Source: Candidatus Kapaibacterium sp.
Lineage (GTDB): Bacteria; Bacteroidota; Ignavibacteria; Kapaibacteriales; UBA961
Reading direction: 5' to 3'
Assembly (NCBI GenBank): GCA_023253875.1
Contig: JALRFC010000099.1
Coordinates: 1-6,732, forward strand
DNA length: 6,732 nucleotides
This document shows positions 6,497 through 6,732 of the stretch, one piece after another. A program made the position numbers and the translations under genes. The notes beneath the pieces were generated by a model. It was not told the origin of the DNA. It was given only the letters and a program-made list of their open reading frames with translations, and searched no databases. How positions within the stretch are numbered: position 1 is the stretch's first letter; each line of letters starts with the position of its first letter.

Positions 6497-6732
6497 ATGG
6501 ACTATTCCACATCGCATCAATCCGAACTTGTCAAACAAATCGCAAAAAAAGTTGGATTTGAATTGGTAGGCATTGCCAAGGCAGAAGCAATGACCGAAGC
6601 ATTCGAGCAGTATACAGAGTGGATTTCTTCCGGATATCATGCGACGATGCAATATCTCGAGAAGAATCTTGAAAAAAGAAAAGATATCAGGGAAATACTA
6701 CCCGGTGCTGAATCCGTGATTGTGTTGGGTAT
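6497..6732 (+). CDS. queG: Epoxyqueuosine reductase QueG, N-terminal part (cut by window edge)
   Basis: The first 78 codons of an open frame that runs off the right edge. The translation matches the N-terminus of QueG, the cobalamin- and [4Fe-4S]-dependent enzyme that reduces epoxyqueuosine to queuosine in tRNA: a leading helix then KKVGFELVGIAKAE (17-30), the EWISSGYHATMQYLEK block (41-56, equivalent to the Wl.xG.hg.M.YL motif), R61 with KDIREILPGAESVIVLG (62-78). The cofactor-binding and ferredoxin-like C-terminal regions lie outside the window, so integrity cannot be judged. The ATG at 6497 is 4 nt after the Rieske stop, with no clear Shine-Dalgarno. It is cotranscribed with the genes to its left by spacing. 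An iron-sulfur epoxide reductase of similar N-terminus but different role cannot be fully excluded. Confidence 0.85.
   Translation, partial: MDYSTSHQSELVKQIAKKVGFELVGIAKAEAMTEAFEQYTEWISSGYHATMQYLEKNLEKRKDIREILPGAESVIVLG

Noticed and set aside
6317..6652. 111-residue - strand frame spanning the Rieske/queG junction
   Set aside because: It is antisense to the second Rieske ligand pair and to the QueG N-terminus, both clear genes.

Overview
The window is one tightly packed, single-direction gene cluster on the + strand. It holds seven genes, of which the last runs off the right edge and the first probably begins left of the window. The intergenic steps are 1 nt, a 4-nt overlap, 4 nt, 10 nt, a 1-nt overlap and 4 nt. 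No gap could hold a separate promoter or terminator, so this looks like the interior of a longer operon. The DNA is AT-rich. The co-occurrence of DUF4159-type and DUF4175-type proteins, exported TlpA-like thioredoxins and a mix of Shine-Dalgarno and SD-less starts suggests a Gram-negative of the Bacteroidota/Chlorobi/Ignavibacteria/Kapabacteria (FCB) type. That placement is inference, since no rRNA or marker gene is present.

Left block (1-4146): a DUF4159-domain protein (6-650) is followed after one base by a 1164-residue DUF4175-type membrane protein (652-4146). The latter has three N-terminal membrane segments, a beta-rich presumed periplasmic part, and about 600 residues of Gln/Met/Lys/Glu-rich coiled coil. 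This pair is often found near MoxR/BatA/VWA-type genes in related genomes; any such genes would lie left of the window. Its biochemical role is not established.

Middle block (4143-5223): two different thioredoxin-fold proteins with apparent signal peptides. One is a short TlpA/ResA-like protein with WCKPC. The other is a 200-residue AhpC/TSA-like protein with CNHC and a C-terminal GCSIKWK motif. The first is coupled to the DUF4175 gene by an ATGA overlap, so the first four genes could form an envelope-located set with a redox component.

Right block (5234-6732): an MBL-fold metallohydrolase, a small Rieske [2Fe-2S] protein that overlaps it by one base (TGATG), and the first 78 codons of queG (epoxyqueuosine reductase, queuosine tRNA modification). 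These look cytosolic.

I see no mobile element, CRISPR array, RNA gene, prophage or defence system. The unusual points are the Met/Gln-rich periplasmic coil beside two thioredoxins and the MBL/Rieske gene pair. Both are hypotheses to test rather than demonstrated new systems.
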